Shown here in pieces: positions 9,523 through 18,359 of a stretch of DNA of 64,000 bases (positions are counted from its first letter, which is position 1; each line of letters starts with the position of its first letter). The notes under the pieces are model-generated. The model did not search any database. It was not told where the DNA came from and was given only the letters and a program-made list of their open reading frames with translations. This stretch comes from Roseburia_C amylophila (GTDB lineage Bacteria; Bacillota; Clostridia; Lachnospirales; Lachnospiraceae), in NCBI RefSeq assembly GCF_025567465.1, contig NZ_JAOQKI010000012.1, forward strand, positions 16,918 to 80,917. The letters are read 5' to 3'. A program made the translations under genes and the position numbers.

Positions 9523-10684
9523 GGGAAGAGAATTTGAAAGCATCGGCTATCAGTTAAAGGATAAGAAAACAATGATTATATATGGCGCAGGAGATTATGC
9601 AGAGGATATTCTGAATGTGTATGAGGGTTCTGAATGTAAAGACAGCTGGAAACTATGGCTGGTAGATAGAGATGAAAAAAAACAGCAGGAAGGAAAAAGA
9701 GGATATCGTGTAATGTCTCCGGAAGAACTCTGGAAGAAGGAGAAAGAGAATTACTTTGTAGTAATCTGTGCAACACCATCCGGAGCTGCAGAGATAAAAA
9801 AAGGTTTACTGGAACATGAAATAAAGGAAGAAGATATTTACGATTATAGTTATTTCCTTTATACATATCTTCCCATCTATTTTATGTATGTGAAGAATAA
9901 GCTGTTTTTCACATCGGAAAATATTATTCCAAGTACCGTTTGTGATTTGAACTGCAGAAGCTGTCTGAATTTTAACCCATATATTAAGAAACATATTGTG
10001 GACAGTCTGGAAGAAGTAAAAGCAGATATTGATGCCTTTTTTGGACAGGTGGATTTAATTTATCGTCTTCAGATTAGTGGTGGTGAGCCATTTCTTTATA
10101 AAGAGCTGGGACATGTATTGGAATACATTTATGAGAATTATAAAGATAAAGTGATTCGCCTTGAGACAGTGACGAATGGAACAATTGTACCATCTGATGA
10201 ACTTTGCCGGATCTTAAAGAAATGCAAGGTAACGGTATTTTTAGATGATTACAGAAAGACCCTTCCAAATGGAGAAGCATTGTATGAACGTGTAAAAAAT
10301 AAACTTAATCAGGAAGAAATTTCTGTTATTTATAATTATGCAGAAAAGTGGATTCGTATGTATTCTAAAAATTCAAGCCATGAAGAAGATTCAGAAGAGA
10401 AACTGGAAAGTTTCTATGAAAGATGTGGTAATCCGTGGTCAACACTTCGTAAGAAGAAGATAACAGGCTGCAATTATGCACATTATGCAGCAAAGGCAGG
10501 GATTTTACCGGATGATGAAGACAATTACTTTGTATTAACAGGTGAGGTAGACAAAAAAGCATTATTAGAATTCCGATTACGATACAATGAAAAGGGATAT
10601 GTAGAATTCTGTAAAAAATGTGCAGGCTGGACATCCATTAATCCGAATCTGGAAGATGCAGCTATTCAGAAAGCAAAGGAGTAA
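9500..10684 (+). CDS. Radical SAM protein with N-terminal Rossmann-like domain (copy 2)
   Basis: ATG 9500 has AAAGGAG 10 bases upstream; a second ATG at 9506 aligns with the paralogues' MKW start. The Rossmann-like module (MIIYGAGDYAEDI) covers about residues 25-110 and lacks the last glycine of GAGxYG (A instead). The radical SAM cluster is C148-x3-C152-x2-C155 (CDLNCRSC), followed by QISGGEPFLYKE. C-terminal cysteines include ERCGNPW, GCNYAHYA and FCKKC, matching copies 1 and 3. It overlaps the GT2 gene upstream and is followed 5 bases later by copy 3. Substrate unknown; the divergence between copies suggests different substrates or successive steps. Confidence 0.85.
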   Translation: MSMKWKHKGREFESIGYQLKDKKTMIIYGAGDYAEDILNVYEGSECKDSWKLWLVDRDEKKQQEGKRGYRVMSPEELWKKEKENYFVVICATPSGAAEIKKGLLEHEIKEEDIYDYSYFLYTYLPIYFMYVKNKLFFTSENIIPSTVCDLNCRSCLNFNPYIKKHIVDSLEEVKADIDAFFGQVDLIYRLQISGGEPFLYKELGHVLEYIYENYKDKVIRLETVTNGTIVPSDELCRILKKCKVTVFLDDYRKTLPNGEALYERVKNKLNQEEISVIYNYAEKWIRMYSKNSSHEEDSEEKLESFYERCGNPWSTLRKKKITGCNYAHYAAKAGILPDDEDNYFVLTGEVDKKALLEFRLRYNEKGYVEFCKKCAGWTSINPNLEDAAIQKAKE

Positions 10685-10689
10685 TTGCA

Positions 10690-11862
10690 ATGAAATGGAC
10701 AAACCGGGGACATCAGTTAGACCATGTAAAATCAATCTATGGAGAGAAAACTAAAATATATATTTATGGAGCAGGAATCTATGGAGCTGATTTGTATCAT
10801 AGAATCAATTGGCTTGGAAATATAGATGGTTTTATAGACCGCAACGTAGAAAAACAACAGAATGGTTATCTGGGAGAGCAGGTAATTGCACCGGAAAAGA
10901 TTCTTCAAAAAGTAGATGAGGAACATATTATTATTGTTGCTATGGAAAAAAAGGCTGCCGAGCAGGTTATGAGGCTGCTTAGAACGGCAGGATATATAAA
11001 GGCTCTCGATTGTTTTTATATCGAAGACTTTCTGGATTTTTATACCTATCAGCAATATGCTTTTTTTGCAGCCGATAAGTTAATGATTTCTTCTGTTTGT
11101 ATGATTCCAAGTACAGTATGCAATTTAAAATGCAAGGATTGTTTGAATTTTTCACCATATTTTAAAAAGCATATTATACATGATTTTACCTTTGTAAAAA
11201 GAGATATTGATACGCTGTTTCGGTGGATTGATTATACTCCAAGGTTTCAGGTTTCCGGGGGAGAGCCTTTGCTGAATAAAGATTTGGGAAGGACACTGGT
11301 TTATCTGGATGAAAATTACAGAAACAGGATTGAAAGTATAGAAACTGTAATTAATGGAAGTATTGTACCGGGTGATGAACTATGCCGGTTGATGAAAGAA
11401 CATCGTATAAAGGTTTATCTGGATGATTATCGTGAGAATGTACCTCAGTTAAGGGAAACCTATACACAAACAGTAGAAAAACTGGAAAAATATGGCATTG
11501 AGTGGATTGACAATTATGTTCCGGAATGGTTCAGTCTGGATGTGGAACATACAGAACACAGTGATATGACTGATTTACAACTGGAAAACTATTTTGATAA
11601 TTGCGGCAGCCCGTGGAACTGCCTGGAAAATGAAAGATTGTACTCCTGCAATTTTGCACATTTTGCAGCGAAGGCAGGAATTATAGAAGAAACAGAAAAT
11701 GATTACTTTGACCTTAAAGATTATTCAGAAGTCCGAAAAACGGAGTTACTTGAATTCCTACTGAAATATACTACAAAAGGTTATGTGGATTTTTGTAAAA
11801 AATGTGCAGGCTGGTCAGAGGCAAACTGTAATAAAGTGAAGGTTGCAGAGCAGATAGAATAG
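10690..11862 (+). CDS. Radical SAM protein with N-terminal Rossmann-like domain (copy 3)
   Basis: The 390-residue product begins MKWTNRGHQLDHV, nearly the same opening as copy 1 (MKWTNKGHEFDAV), which points to tandem duplication. The Rossmann-like module IYIYGAGIYGADL with FIDRNVEK is at residues 20-100. Cluster ligands are C144-x3-C148-x2-C151 (CNLKCKDC); the SAM motif is VSGGEPLLNK. The C-terminal cysteines DNCGSPW, YSCNFAHFA and FCKKC are conserved with the other copies. AAAGGAG lies 7-8 bases before the ATG. No family name beyond radical SAM can be given with certainty. Together the three copies make this the densest radical SAM patch of the window. Confidence 0.85.
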   Translation: MKWTNRGHQLDHVKSIYGEKTKIYIYGAGIYGADLYHRINWLGNIDGFIDRNVEKQQNGYLGEQVIAPEKILQKVDEEHIIIVAMEKKAAEQVMRLLRTAGYIKALDCFYIEDFLDFYTYQQYAFFAADKLMISSVCMIPSTVCNLKCKDCLNFSPYFKKHIIHDFTFVKRDIDTLFRWIDYTPRFQVSGGEPLLNKDLGRTLVYLDENYRNRIESIETVINGSIVPGDELCRLMKEHRIKVYLDDYRENVPQLRETYTQTVEKLEKYGIEWIDNYVPEWFSLDVEHTEHSDMTDLQLENYFDNCGSPWNCLENERLYSCNFAHFAAKAGIIEETENDYFDLKDYSEVRKTELLEFLLKYTTKGYVDFCKKCAGWSEANCNKVKVAEQIE

Positions 11863-11881
11863 TGGTTATACGGAGGCATTT

Positions 11882-14365
11882 ATGAAACAGTCTGAGAGAA
11901 AAAAAGTACAGTCTATTCTTGAAAATATACGAAAACAGCATAATATATTGGAAAGTCTGCCAGAGAAAGAAGTCTTTGCTCTGCTGGAAGAAAATCAGGG
12001 CACAATCATTGAACTGGGAAATTATGTGGAACAGAATATGGGACAGACAGCACCTTTTATCAGAATGTTGGAAGAGTATTGTGAGCTTGTATATCAGATG
12101 TTTCAGAGCATGAAAAAAAACAACAGACTTCAGGCAGCAGTGGAAAATGAAAGAGCAGGAAAAAAGTTGGAGCAGGCAGAAGATTATTATGTAAAGCATC
12201 TGCTGTATAGAAAATATGAAATATTGTTTCTGCCATATAAAGCAGCTATGTGGGATTCTATGGAAAGCATATATTTGGCTGCCGAACAAAATTCAAAGTG
12301 TAGAGTGTCTGTAATGCCAGTTCCTTATTACCTTTTGGAGGATGGAAAGAAAACAGCAGTATATGAAGGAAATCGATTCCCGGAAGGATTACCCATTGTA
12401 GATGCATATCAATATAAGCTTAAAGAGGAACGACCGGATGTAATCTTTATACATAATCCTTATGATGGATATAACCGGGTAACCAGAGTTGAGGAACAGT
12501 TTTACAGCAGTGAATTAATAAAATATACCAGCCATTTGTGTTATGTTCCCTATGATGTCGTAAATGAAAACAGTTTTAATGAGACGTATTGTATTGTGCC
12601 GGGTGTAAGAAATGCATGGAAGATTTTCGTACAGTCTGAAAAACTGAGAGAAATCTATGCAAAATATGTCGGGGCAGATAAAGTGGTTGCTTTGGGTTCA
12701 CCGAAGATAGATAAGATTCTGAAAGGAAGAAATGGAGTGACAGTTCCGATGCAGTGGGAGAAAGTAATTGGAACAAAAACAGTATTTCTTTTGAATACGC
12801 ATGTGTCACGGATTATCAATGAAAAGACAGGAGCATTTACTTTTTTGCGAAAGGTTGCAGAGTTCTTTGAAGAGCACAAGGATATCGTGCTGATTTGGAG
12901 ACCGCATCCATTAAGTGAGAGCACTGCACTGGCAATGAACCGGAAAATATATGAGAAATATGAAGCAGTTATCCGGCAATTCAAAAAAATAGAGAATGTG
13001 ATTTATGATGATACACCAGACATGCATTGTGCAATAGCGTTAAGTGATGCATACTTTGGTGATGGAGGTTCTTTGCTGACTTTGTATAAAGTCACAGGAA
13101 AGCCGGTTTATCTTCTGGATTCTGATGTTGATAATCTTAAAGTGACACCGGCAGAGCAGTTCTCTTGTGCGAATTTGATGGAATTGGAGCAGGAAGTCTG
13201 TTATGGAACAGGAAGAGCCTGCAATACATTGTTTGCAATCAACCGGAAGACGAAAACGGTACAATATATACGAAGTATTTTAGAAGAAAATCGTATGCAG
13301 GAAAATGCATATGGTTATGTGGTTTCTACAGAAGAGAAGATATTCATGCTGCCAAATTTTGCCAGACATATCGCAGTTGTTGATAAAAAAACAAAAGAAG
13401 TACATTATCTTCCAAACTATTACAAAAAAGAAGATGATTTAAAATGTGTTTCAGCAATAAGACAGGAGAATAAATTGGTAATTACACCACTTTTTTCTGG
13501 AGATCCGGTGCTTGTTTTAAATCTTGAGACAGAAGAAATAAAGAAAAGAGCGCTTCCGGAAGATAAAGATAACCGGAGAAGCTTTTATTATGGTCAAAGC
13601 TGTATCAATAATGAAAAGTTGTATATTCCGATACGGACAGAAAACCGGATATTGGAAATTGCGAGAGAAGAGGTTATCAGTCATAAACTGGAAAAAATAA
13701 ATGGTGGATTCATGCAGTGCATATTCTGGGATGATAAGCTGTGGATACTTCCAGCAGATGGACAATATTTGCTGCAATGTAGTAAGGATTTTAGGCAGTT
13801 AAATAAGATTGAATATGATGAATTTATACCAATGGAAGACAAGGATAAGACATTTCTGTTTTATCGGATGGTACTGCAGAAAGAGAATTTATGGCTGATA
13901 CCAAGAAATGTCCCATATTTTATTAAAATAGAGAAAAATGGAAAACCAACTCGAATTGATATAGACCATATTGAAGTGATAGAATATTTAAGACAGCATG
14001 AACAGCCATTTTCAGAGGCGGTTGCAGTAGAAGATAAAATATATTTTCCACCATTTATGCTTACGGATTTCTATGTGCTGGATACGAAAGATAACAGTCT
14101 GAAAAAAGAATGTTTTCAGACGCAGCATACAGAAGAACTGGTGTCTCAAATTCTGGAATGTAAAGGAGAAAAAGAATATATTTACCGTTCTTCACTGTTT
14201 GGATTTTCTTATTTTGCAGATTTGGTAAGAAATAAGAAAGACATTTATGCAAAGCAGAGAAAAAATGCGGTACTGGATACTTTTGCACGGAATGATGGAA
14301 GTGCTGGAAAAGGAATTTTTGATTATGTTTGTAATGAAATAATGGATGCATCGGAGGAAGACTGA
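11882..14365 (+). CDS. CDP-glycerol glycerophosphotransferase-like protein with beta-propeller-like C-terminus
   Basis: The protein is unusually long at 827 residues. Residues about 90-440 carry features of the TagB/TagF CDP-glycerol:polyol-phosphate transferase fold: PDVIFIHNPYDGY, a FVQSEKLREIYAKY segment, GSPKIDKIL, then VFLLNTHVS and the IWRPHPL motif with DAYFGDGGSLLTLY near the active site. From about residue 460 to the end, repeated blade-like units appear (ISTEEKIFMLPN-like, NEKLYIPIRTEN, DDKLWILPADG, KENLWLIPRN, EDKIYFPPF), suggesting a propeller. Most teichoic-acid enzymes lack such a tail. It may transfer polyol- or amino-alcohol phosphate to the glycan; this fits the LicD, LicC-like and IspD-like genes nearby. 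GGAGGC precedes the ATG. Confidence 0.7.
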   Translation: MKQSERKKVQSILENIRKQHNILESLPEKEVFALLEENQGTIIELGNYVEQNMGQTAPFIRMLEEYCELVYQMFQSMKKNNRLQAAVENERAGKKLEQAEDYYVKHLLYRKYEILFLPYKAAMWDSMESIYLAAEQNSKCRVSVMPVPYYLLEDGKKTAVYEGNRFPEGLPIVDAYQYKLKEERPDVIFIHNPYDGYNRVTRVEEQFYSSELIKYTSHLCYVPYDVVNENSFNETYCIVPGVRNAWKIFVQSEKLREIYAKYVGADKVVALGSPKIDKILKGRNGVTVPMQWEKVIGTKTVFLLNTHVSRIINEKTGAFTFLRKVAEFFEEHKDIVLIWRPHPLSESTALAMNRKIYEKYEAVIRQFKKIENVIYDDTPDMHCAIALSDAYFGDGGSLLTLYKVTGKPVYLLDSDVDNLKVTPAEQFSCANLMELEQEVCYGTGRACNTLFAINRKTKTVQYIRSILEENRMQENAYGYVVSTEEKIFMLPNFARHIAVVDKKTKEVHYLPNYYKKEDDLKCVSAIRQENKLVITPLFSGDPVLVLNLETEEIKKRALPEDKDNRRSFYYGQSCINNEKLYIPIRTENRILEIAREEVISHKLEKINGGFMQCIFWDDKLWILPADGQYLLQCSKDFRQLNKIEYDEFIPMEDKDKTFLFYRMVLQKENLWLIPRNVPYFIKIEKNGKPTRIDIDHIEVIEYLRQHEQPFSEAVAVEDKIYFPPFMLTDFYVLDTKDNSLKKECFQTQHTEELVSQILECKGEKEYIYRSSLFGFSYFADLVRNKKDIYAKQRKNAVLDTFARNDGSAGKGIFDYVCNEIMDASEED

Positions 14366-14366
14366 C

Positions 14367-15221
14367 GTGAAATATTTAATCCTTGGAGTGAATGGAATGG
14401 CAGGACATATGGTGGCACAGTACCTGCTGGAACAAAAACATGATGTAACAGGGTTTGCAAAAAAAGAAAGTGCGATATGTAAGACAATCATAGGTGATGC
14501 CTGCAGGAAAGACGAGCTTTTGGATGCAATTACAGCTGATGATTTTGATGTGGTGGTAAATTGTATTGGAGTATTGAATACGGCAGTAGATAAGAAACTT
14601 TCGGATGGAATTTATTTAAATAGCGTATTCCCACATTTTCTGGCAGAAAAGTTAGAGAATACAAAAAGTAAGCTGATACATATCAGTACAGATTGTGTCT
14701 TTGAAGGTACAAAAGGAAAGTATACAGAAGAAGATCTACCGGATGCAACATCCTATTATGGACGTTCTAAGGCATTGGGAGAAGTTTTTGATAACCGTAA
14801 TCTTACAATCAGGACTTCGATTGTAGGACCGGAATTAAAGGAAAATGGAATCGGACTTTTTCACTGGTTTATGTTGCAGAGAAATTCTGTGAGCGGATAT
14901 AAAAATGTAATCTGGTCCGGTGTTACAACCTTACAACTGGCAAAAGCAATTGAAGCAGATGGAAAGAAGAATCAAAAAGGACTTTACCATCTGGTAAATA
15001 ATGAAGAAATCAGTAAGTATGCATTATTAGGATTGTTTAATCAATATTGCAGAGAAAAGAAGATTGAAATAAAAGAAAATTGTAGTATTGTTAATAATAA
15101 GTCATTGGTTAATACGCAGGATGAAATTTTTGAAGTGCCGTCTTATGATAAGATGGTAGAAGAAATGGCAGAATGGATACAGAAACATTCACAGCTTTAT
15201 CAACAGTATAAAGGAGTATAG
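14367..15221 (+). CDS. RmlD/CapF-like SDR reductase for UDP-6-deoxy-L-hexosamine
   Basis: The start is GTG 14367, one base after the previous stop, with GGAGGAAG 6 bases upstream. It is an extended SDR: GVNGMAG near residues 7-13 binds NAD(P), STDCVFEG follows at 108-115, and the catalytic Y131-x3-K135 is in YYGRSK. It resembles RmlD (dTDP-4-keto-rhamnose reductase), but its neighbours, a non-hydrolysing 2-epimerase (15226) and a CapE-type dehydratase (17329), place it as the keto-reduction step of the UDP-L-FucNAc or UDP-L-QuiNAc route. It is 284 residues and lacks the C-terminal cupin of CapF, so the WbvR-like L-QuiNAc/L-RhaNAc branch is at least as likely. Confidence 0.8.
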   Translation: MKYLILGVNGMAGHMVAQYLLEQKHDVTGFAKKESAICKTIIGDACRKDELLDAITADDFDVVVNCIGVLNTAVDKKLSDGIYLNSVFPHFLAEKLENTKSKLIHISTDCVFEGTKGKYTEEDLPDATSYYGRSKALGEVFDNRNLTIRTSIVGPELKENGIGLFHWFMLQRNSVSGYKNVIWSGVTTLQLAKAIEADGKKNQKGLYHLVNNEEISKYALLGLFNQYCREKKIEIKENCSIVNNKSLVNTQDEIFEVPSYDKMVEEMAEWIQKHSQLYQQYKGV

Positions 15222-15225
15222 CATA

Positions 15226-16350
15226 ATGAAAAAATTGAAAGTGATGACAATTGCCGGAACAAGACCTGAATTGATTCGATTATCAGAAATTATAAAGAAA
15301 GCAGATTTGTATTTTGAACATATATTTGTGCATACTGGTCAGAATTATGACGCAAGGTTAAATGATATTTTTTATGATGATTTAAAATTAAGAAAGCCGG
15401 ATTATTATCTGAATGTAGTTGGAGACAATCTGGGAGAAACGATGGGAAATATTATTGCAAAATCCTATGAACTGATGCAGAAGGTAAAACCGGATGCATT
15501 GCTGATACTGGGGGATACCAATTCCGCATTGACTGCAATTTCTGCAAAACGTTTAAAGGTTCCGATTTTTCATATGGAAGCGGGAAACAGATGCTTTGAT
15601 GAGAATCTTCCGGAGGAAACTAACCGACGTATTGTAGATCATATTTCGGATGTCAATCTTCCATATACAGAACATGCAAGAAGATATCTGATTTCAGAAG
15701 GAATTCGAAAAGAACATATTTATGTAACCGGTTCTCCGATGAAAGAGGTGATTCTGGCACATCAGAAAGAAATCGATGAAAGCAATGTGCTGACCACTCT
15801 TGGACTGACAGAAAAGAATTATATTGTTCTTTCAGCACACAGAGAAGAAAATATTGATAATGAGAAACATTTTGAAAGTCTGATGAATGCGGTAAATAAG
15901 ATGGCAGAAAAATATCAGATGCCGGTTATTTATTCTTTGCATCCAAGAAGTGCCAAATTTGTAGAACAGCGTAATTATCAGTTCCATCCACTGGTAAGGA
16001 AAATGCCGCCATTTAATTTTACCGATTATAGTGCGTTGATGAAACATGCTTTTTGTGTGGTATCAGATAGTGGAACTATGCCGGAAGAATCGGCGGTCAG
16101 TCATTTCCCGGCAGTATGTATCCGCACTTCTACCGAGCGGCCGGAAGCATTGGACAAGGGCTGTTTTGTAATTGGTGGGATTACAGAAGAATCTTTGTTA
16201 CAGTCTGTTGATATGGCTGTGAGAATGGCTGAACTGGGAGATTTTGGAGAAGCAGTTCCGGATTATGAAGCCGTAAATGTTTCTTCAACTGTAATAAGAA
16301 TTGTTCAGAGCTATACACGCATTATTGACGATAAGGTCTGGAGGAAATAG
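15226..16350 (+). CDS. Non-hydrolysing UDP-GlcNAc-type 2-epimerase (WbjD/CapG-like)
   Basis: The 374 residues match the family length. Motifs of the WecB/WbjD fold are visible: GTRPELIRLSEII at the N-terminus, HTGQNYDARLND, LGDTNSALTA, HMEAGNRCFDENLPEE, TGSPMKEV, the AHREEN signature, and SDSGTMPEES plus RTSTERPE at the nucleotide pocket. It lies 4 bases after the reductase gene. In the CapE-CapF-CapG and WbvB-WbvR-WbvD pathways this enzyme performs the last C2 epimerisation to give UDP-N-acetyl-L-fucosamine or UDP-N-acetyl-L-quinovosamine. A WecB-type UDP-ManNAc role is less likely given the two neighbours. Confidence 0.88.
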   Translation: MKKLKVMTIAGTRPELIRLSEIIKKADLYFEHIFVHTGQNYDARLNDIFYDDLKLRKPDYYLNVVGDNLGETMGNIIAKSYELMQKVKPDALLILGDTNSALTAISAKRLKVPIFHMEAGNRCFDENLPEETNRRIVDHISDVNLPYTEHARRYLISEGIRKEHIYVTGSPMKEVILAHQKEIDESNVLTTLGLTEKNYIVLSAHREENIDNEKHFESLMNAVNKMAEKYQMPVIYSLHPRSAKFVEQRNYQFHPLVRKMPPFNFTDYSALMKHAFCVVSDSGTMPEESAVSHFPAVCIRTSTERPEALDKGCFVIGGITEESLLQSVDMAVRMAELGDFGEAVPDYEAVNVSSTVIRIVQSYTRIIDDKVWRK

Positions 16351-16353
16351 CAC

Positions 16354-17328
16354 ATGAGATACACCTGTAAAACCAACATAAATGAATTGAGAACTTCCTA
16401 TGACTATCTGGTTGGCTGGGGTGCCGGAAGGGATGAATATGACAGACGATATAATTTAAGCCTGTATCAATTGGATTATATGATTGATGCGGCCGAAGAG
16501 AACTGGGGGAAAATCCGCTGTGGCATAAAGATGGAATCCCAGGAAATATTAAAGAATCTTGTCGGAAAAAAGGTCTGCTTTATTATATATCCGAATATTG
16601 AACTGGAGATAATGCCGGAAATAGAAAAATACCTCAAAGAGTATGATTTTATTGCATCCCGGTTAATTGACTGTCCACAGGCACCGTATTTACATTCTTA
16701 TGCAACGGCAAATGAAGATATTATTTTTGCACAATTAATAGAGACAATGGGAATAAAGAATCCGTTGTATGTTGACATCGGGGTTTGCCATCCGGTAGTC
16801 AGAAATAATACTTACCTTCTGTATGAAAAAGGTTATACCAATGGCATATTAATAGAGCCGAATGGAAATATGTGTGAACTGGCACAGATATATCGACCAA
16901 AGAATAAAATTGTTGAGGCGGGAGCCAGTGGTGACGAAGGTGGAATTCTCCGCTATTATATGAATCATCAGTCCAGCTTGAAAGGTTATAATACATTTAA
17001 CCAGGAGGTTGCAGAACGAGAAGGATTTGCAGACAATTATAAGGATGTTCCGGTAATGAATATCAATCGTATTCTGGAAGAAAACTGTACCAAAGCCCCG
17101 GATATTATTGACATTGATACAGAAAGCATGGACTTTGAAATATTGGAAGCTTTAGATACAGATCGTTTTCGAGTAAAGCTGATTTGCGTAGAAGTATGGG
17201 GACGGGAAGCTGAATTTTCGCAGATGATGGAGAAAAAAGGCTATGTTCATTATATGTCTACGATAGAAAATACACTTTATATTGCAAAAGAGGCAGCAGA
17301 GCAGCTAAGAAACAGGAGGATTAGATAG
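16354..17328 (+). CDS. FkbM-family SAM-dependent methyltransferase
   Basis: The first 120 residues are not recognised; they hold YDYLVGWGAGRDEYDRRY, a Rossmann-like opening similar in spirit to the GAG modules of neighbouring genes. The FkbM domain covers about residues 125-310: YVDIGVCHPVVRNNTYLLYE for SAM binding, GILIEPN, then DIIDIDTESMDFEIL and LICVEVWG. FkbM enzymes O-methylate sugars or polyketides, so a terminal sugar of the glycan is the likely substrate. It sits between the 2-epimerase and the dehydratase, with GGAGG upstream; its stop directly abuts the next ATG. Confidence 0.8.
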   Translation: MRYTCKTNINELRTSYDYLVGWGAGRDEYDRRYNLSLYQLDYMIDAAEENWGKIRCGIKMESQEILKNLVGKKVCFIIYPNIELEIMPEIEKYLKEYDFIASRLIDCPQAPYLHSYATANEDIIFAQLIETMGIKNPLYVDIGVCHPVVRNNTYLLYEKGYTNGILIEPNGNMCELAQIYRPKNKIVEAGASGDEGGILRYYMNHQSSLKGYNTFNQEVAEREGFADNYKDVPVMNINRILEENCTKAPDIIDIDTESMDFEILEALDTDRFRVKLICVEVWGREAEFSQMMEKKGYVHYMSTIENTLYIAKEAAEQLRNRRIR

Positions 17329-18342
17329 ATGGGATTCTTTACAGACAAAACATTGATGATTACAGGTGGAACTGGTTCTTTTGGAAATGCGGTTCTGAAA
17401 AGATTTTTAGATACCGATATCAAAGAAATCCGTATTTTTTCGCGAGATGAAAAGAAACAGGATGATATGAGAAAGTTGTATAATAATACAAAAATTAAAT
17501 TCTACATTGGAGATGTTCGTGACATACGAAGCGTACAGGATGCAATGCATGGTGTAGATTTCATATTTAGTGCAGCTGCATTAAAACAGGTTCCGTCCTG
17601 CGAATTTTTCCCGATGGAAGCGGTTCGAACCAATATAATTGGTACAGATAATGTATTAACAGCAGCAATTCAGGCGGATGTGCAGAAGGTAATTTGTCTT
17701 TCTACTGATAAGGCTGCATATCCGATTAATGCGATGGGTATCAGTAAGGCGATGATGGAACGTGTTTTTGTGGCAAAATCAAGAACAACAGATGTGACTA
17801 CAATCTGCGGAACCCGTTATGGTAATGTAATGTGCTCCAGAGGTTCTGTTATTCCACTGTTTATCGATCAGATAAAGAGCGGAAAGCCGATTACAGTTAC
17901 AGACCCTGAAATGACACGTTTTTTAATGAGCTTGGATGAGGCTGTGGATTTGGTAATGTTTGCGTTTGAAAATGCAAAGCCTGGAGACATTATGGTGCAG
18001 AAGGCTCCGGCATGTACAATCGGAGTTCTGGCACAGGCCGTAAGAGAACTTTTCCATGATACCAATGAAATTCATTATATCGGAACAAGACATGGCGAGA
18101 AAAAGTATGAAACTCTTTTGACCAGAGAAGAATGTATGCATGCATTTGACCTTGGAAATTTCTATCGTGTTCCGGCGGATAACAGAGATTTAAATTACGA
18201 ACAGTACTATGAAAAGGGTCAGGTAGAGAAAGCAAAATTAGAAGAATTTACATCGGATAATACCACGATTCTGAATGTAGAGCAGGTAAAGGAAAAACTG
18301 CTGTCATTGGAATATGTTCGTAATGAACTGGAAAATATGTAA
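17329..18342 (+). CDS. CapE/WbjB-type UDP-GlcNAc 4,6-dehydratase (5-epimerase)
   Basis: The 337-residue extended SDR has TGGTGSFGNAVL (residues 12-23) as the dinucleotide site and the family signature LSTDKAAYPINAMGISK at 124-140, in which Met136 stands where classical SDRs have the catalytic Tyr (x3-K140). This substitution is typical of the short CapE/FlaA1/PseB-type dehydratases. RYGNVMCSRGSVIPLF and DPEMTRFLM continue the family pattern. It opens the UDP-L-FucNAc or UDP-L-QuiNAc route finished by the genes at 14367 and 15226. The alternative, PseB for pseudaminic acid, is unlikely because no PseC/PseI homologues are in view. AGGAGG lies 11 bases before the ATG. Confidence 0.85.
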   Translation: MGFFTDKTLMITGGTGSFGNAVLKRFLDTDIKEIRIFSRDEKKQDDMRKLYNNTKIKFYIGDVRDIRSVQDAMHGVDFIFSAAALKQVPSCEFFPMEAVRTNIIGTDNVLTAAIQADVQKVICLSTDKAAYPINAMGISKAMMERVFVAKSRTTDVTTICGTRYGNVMCSRGSVIPLFIDQIKSGKPITVTDPEMTRFLMSLDEAVDLVMFAFENAKPGDIMVQKAPACTIGVLAQAVRELFHDTNEIHYIGTRHGEKKYETLLTREECMHAFDLGNFYRVPADNRDLNYEQYYEKGQVEKAKLEEFTSDNTTILNVEQVKEKLLSLEYVRNELENM

Positions 18343-18359
18343 TTTAAGAGGAAATACAT

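Noticed and set aside
11771..12289. Minus-strand ORF of 172 codons at a gene junction in the glycan island
   Set aside because: Rich in Phe/Ser/Leu/His as expected from antisense of Glu/Lys-rich coding sequence; no start signals, and both sense genes are solid.
17329..18342. PseB and a pseudaminic acid pathway
   Set aside because: No PseC, PseH, PseG, PseI or PseF-type genes are present; the reductase and 2-epimerase neighbours fit L-FucNAc/L-QuiNAc synthesis.
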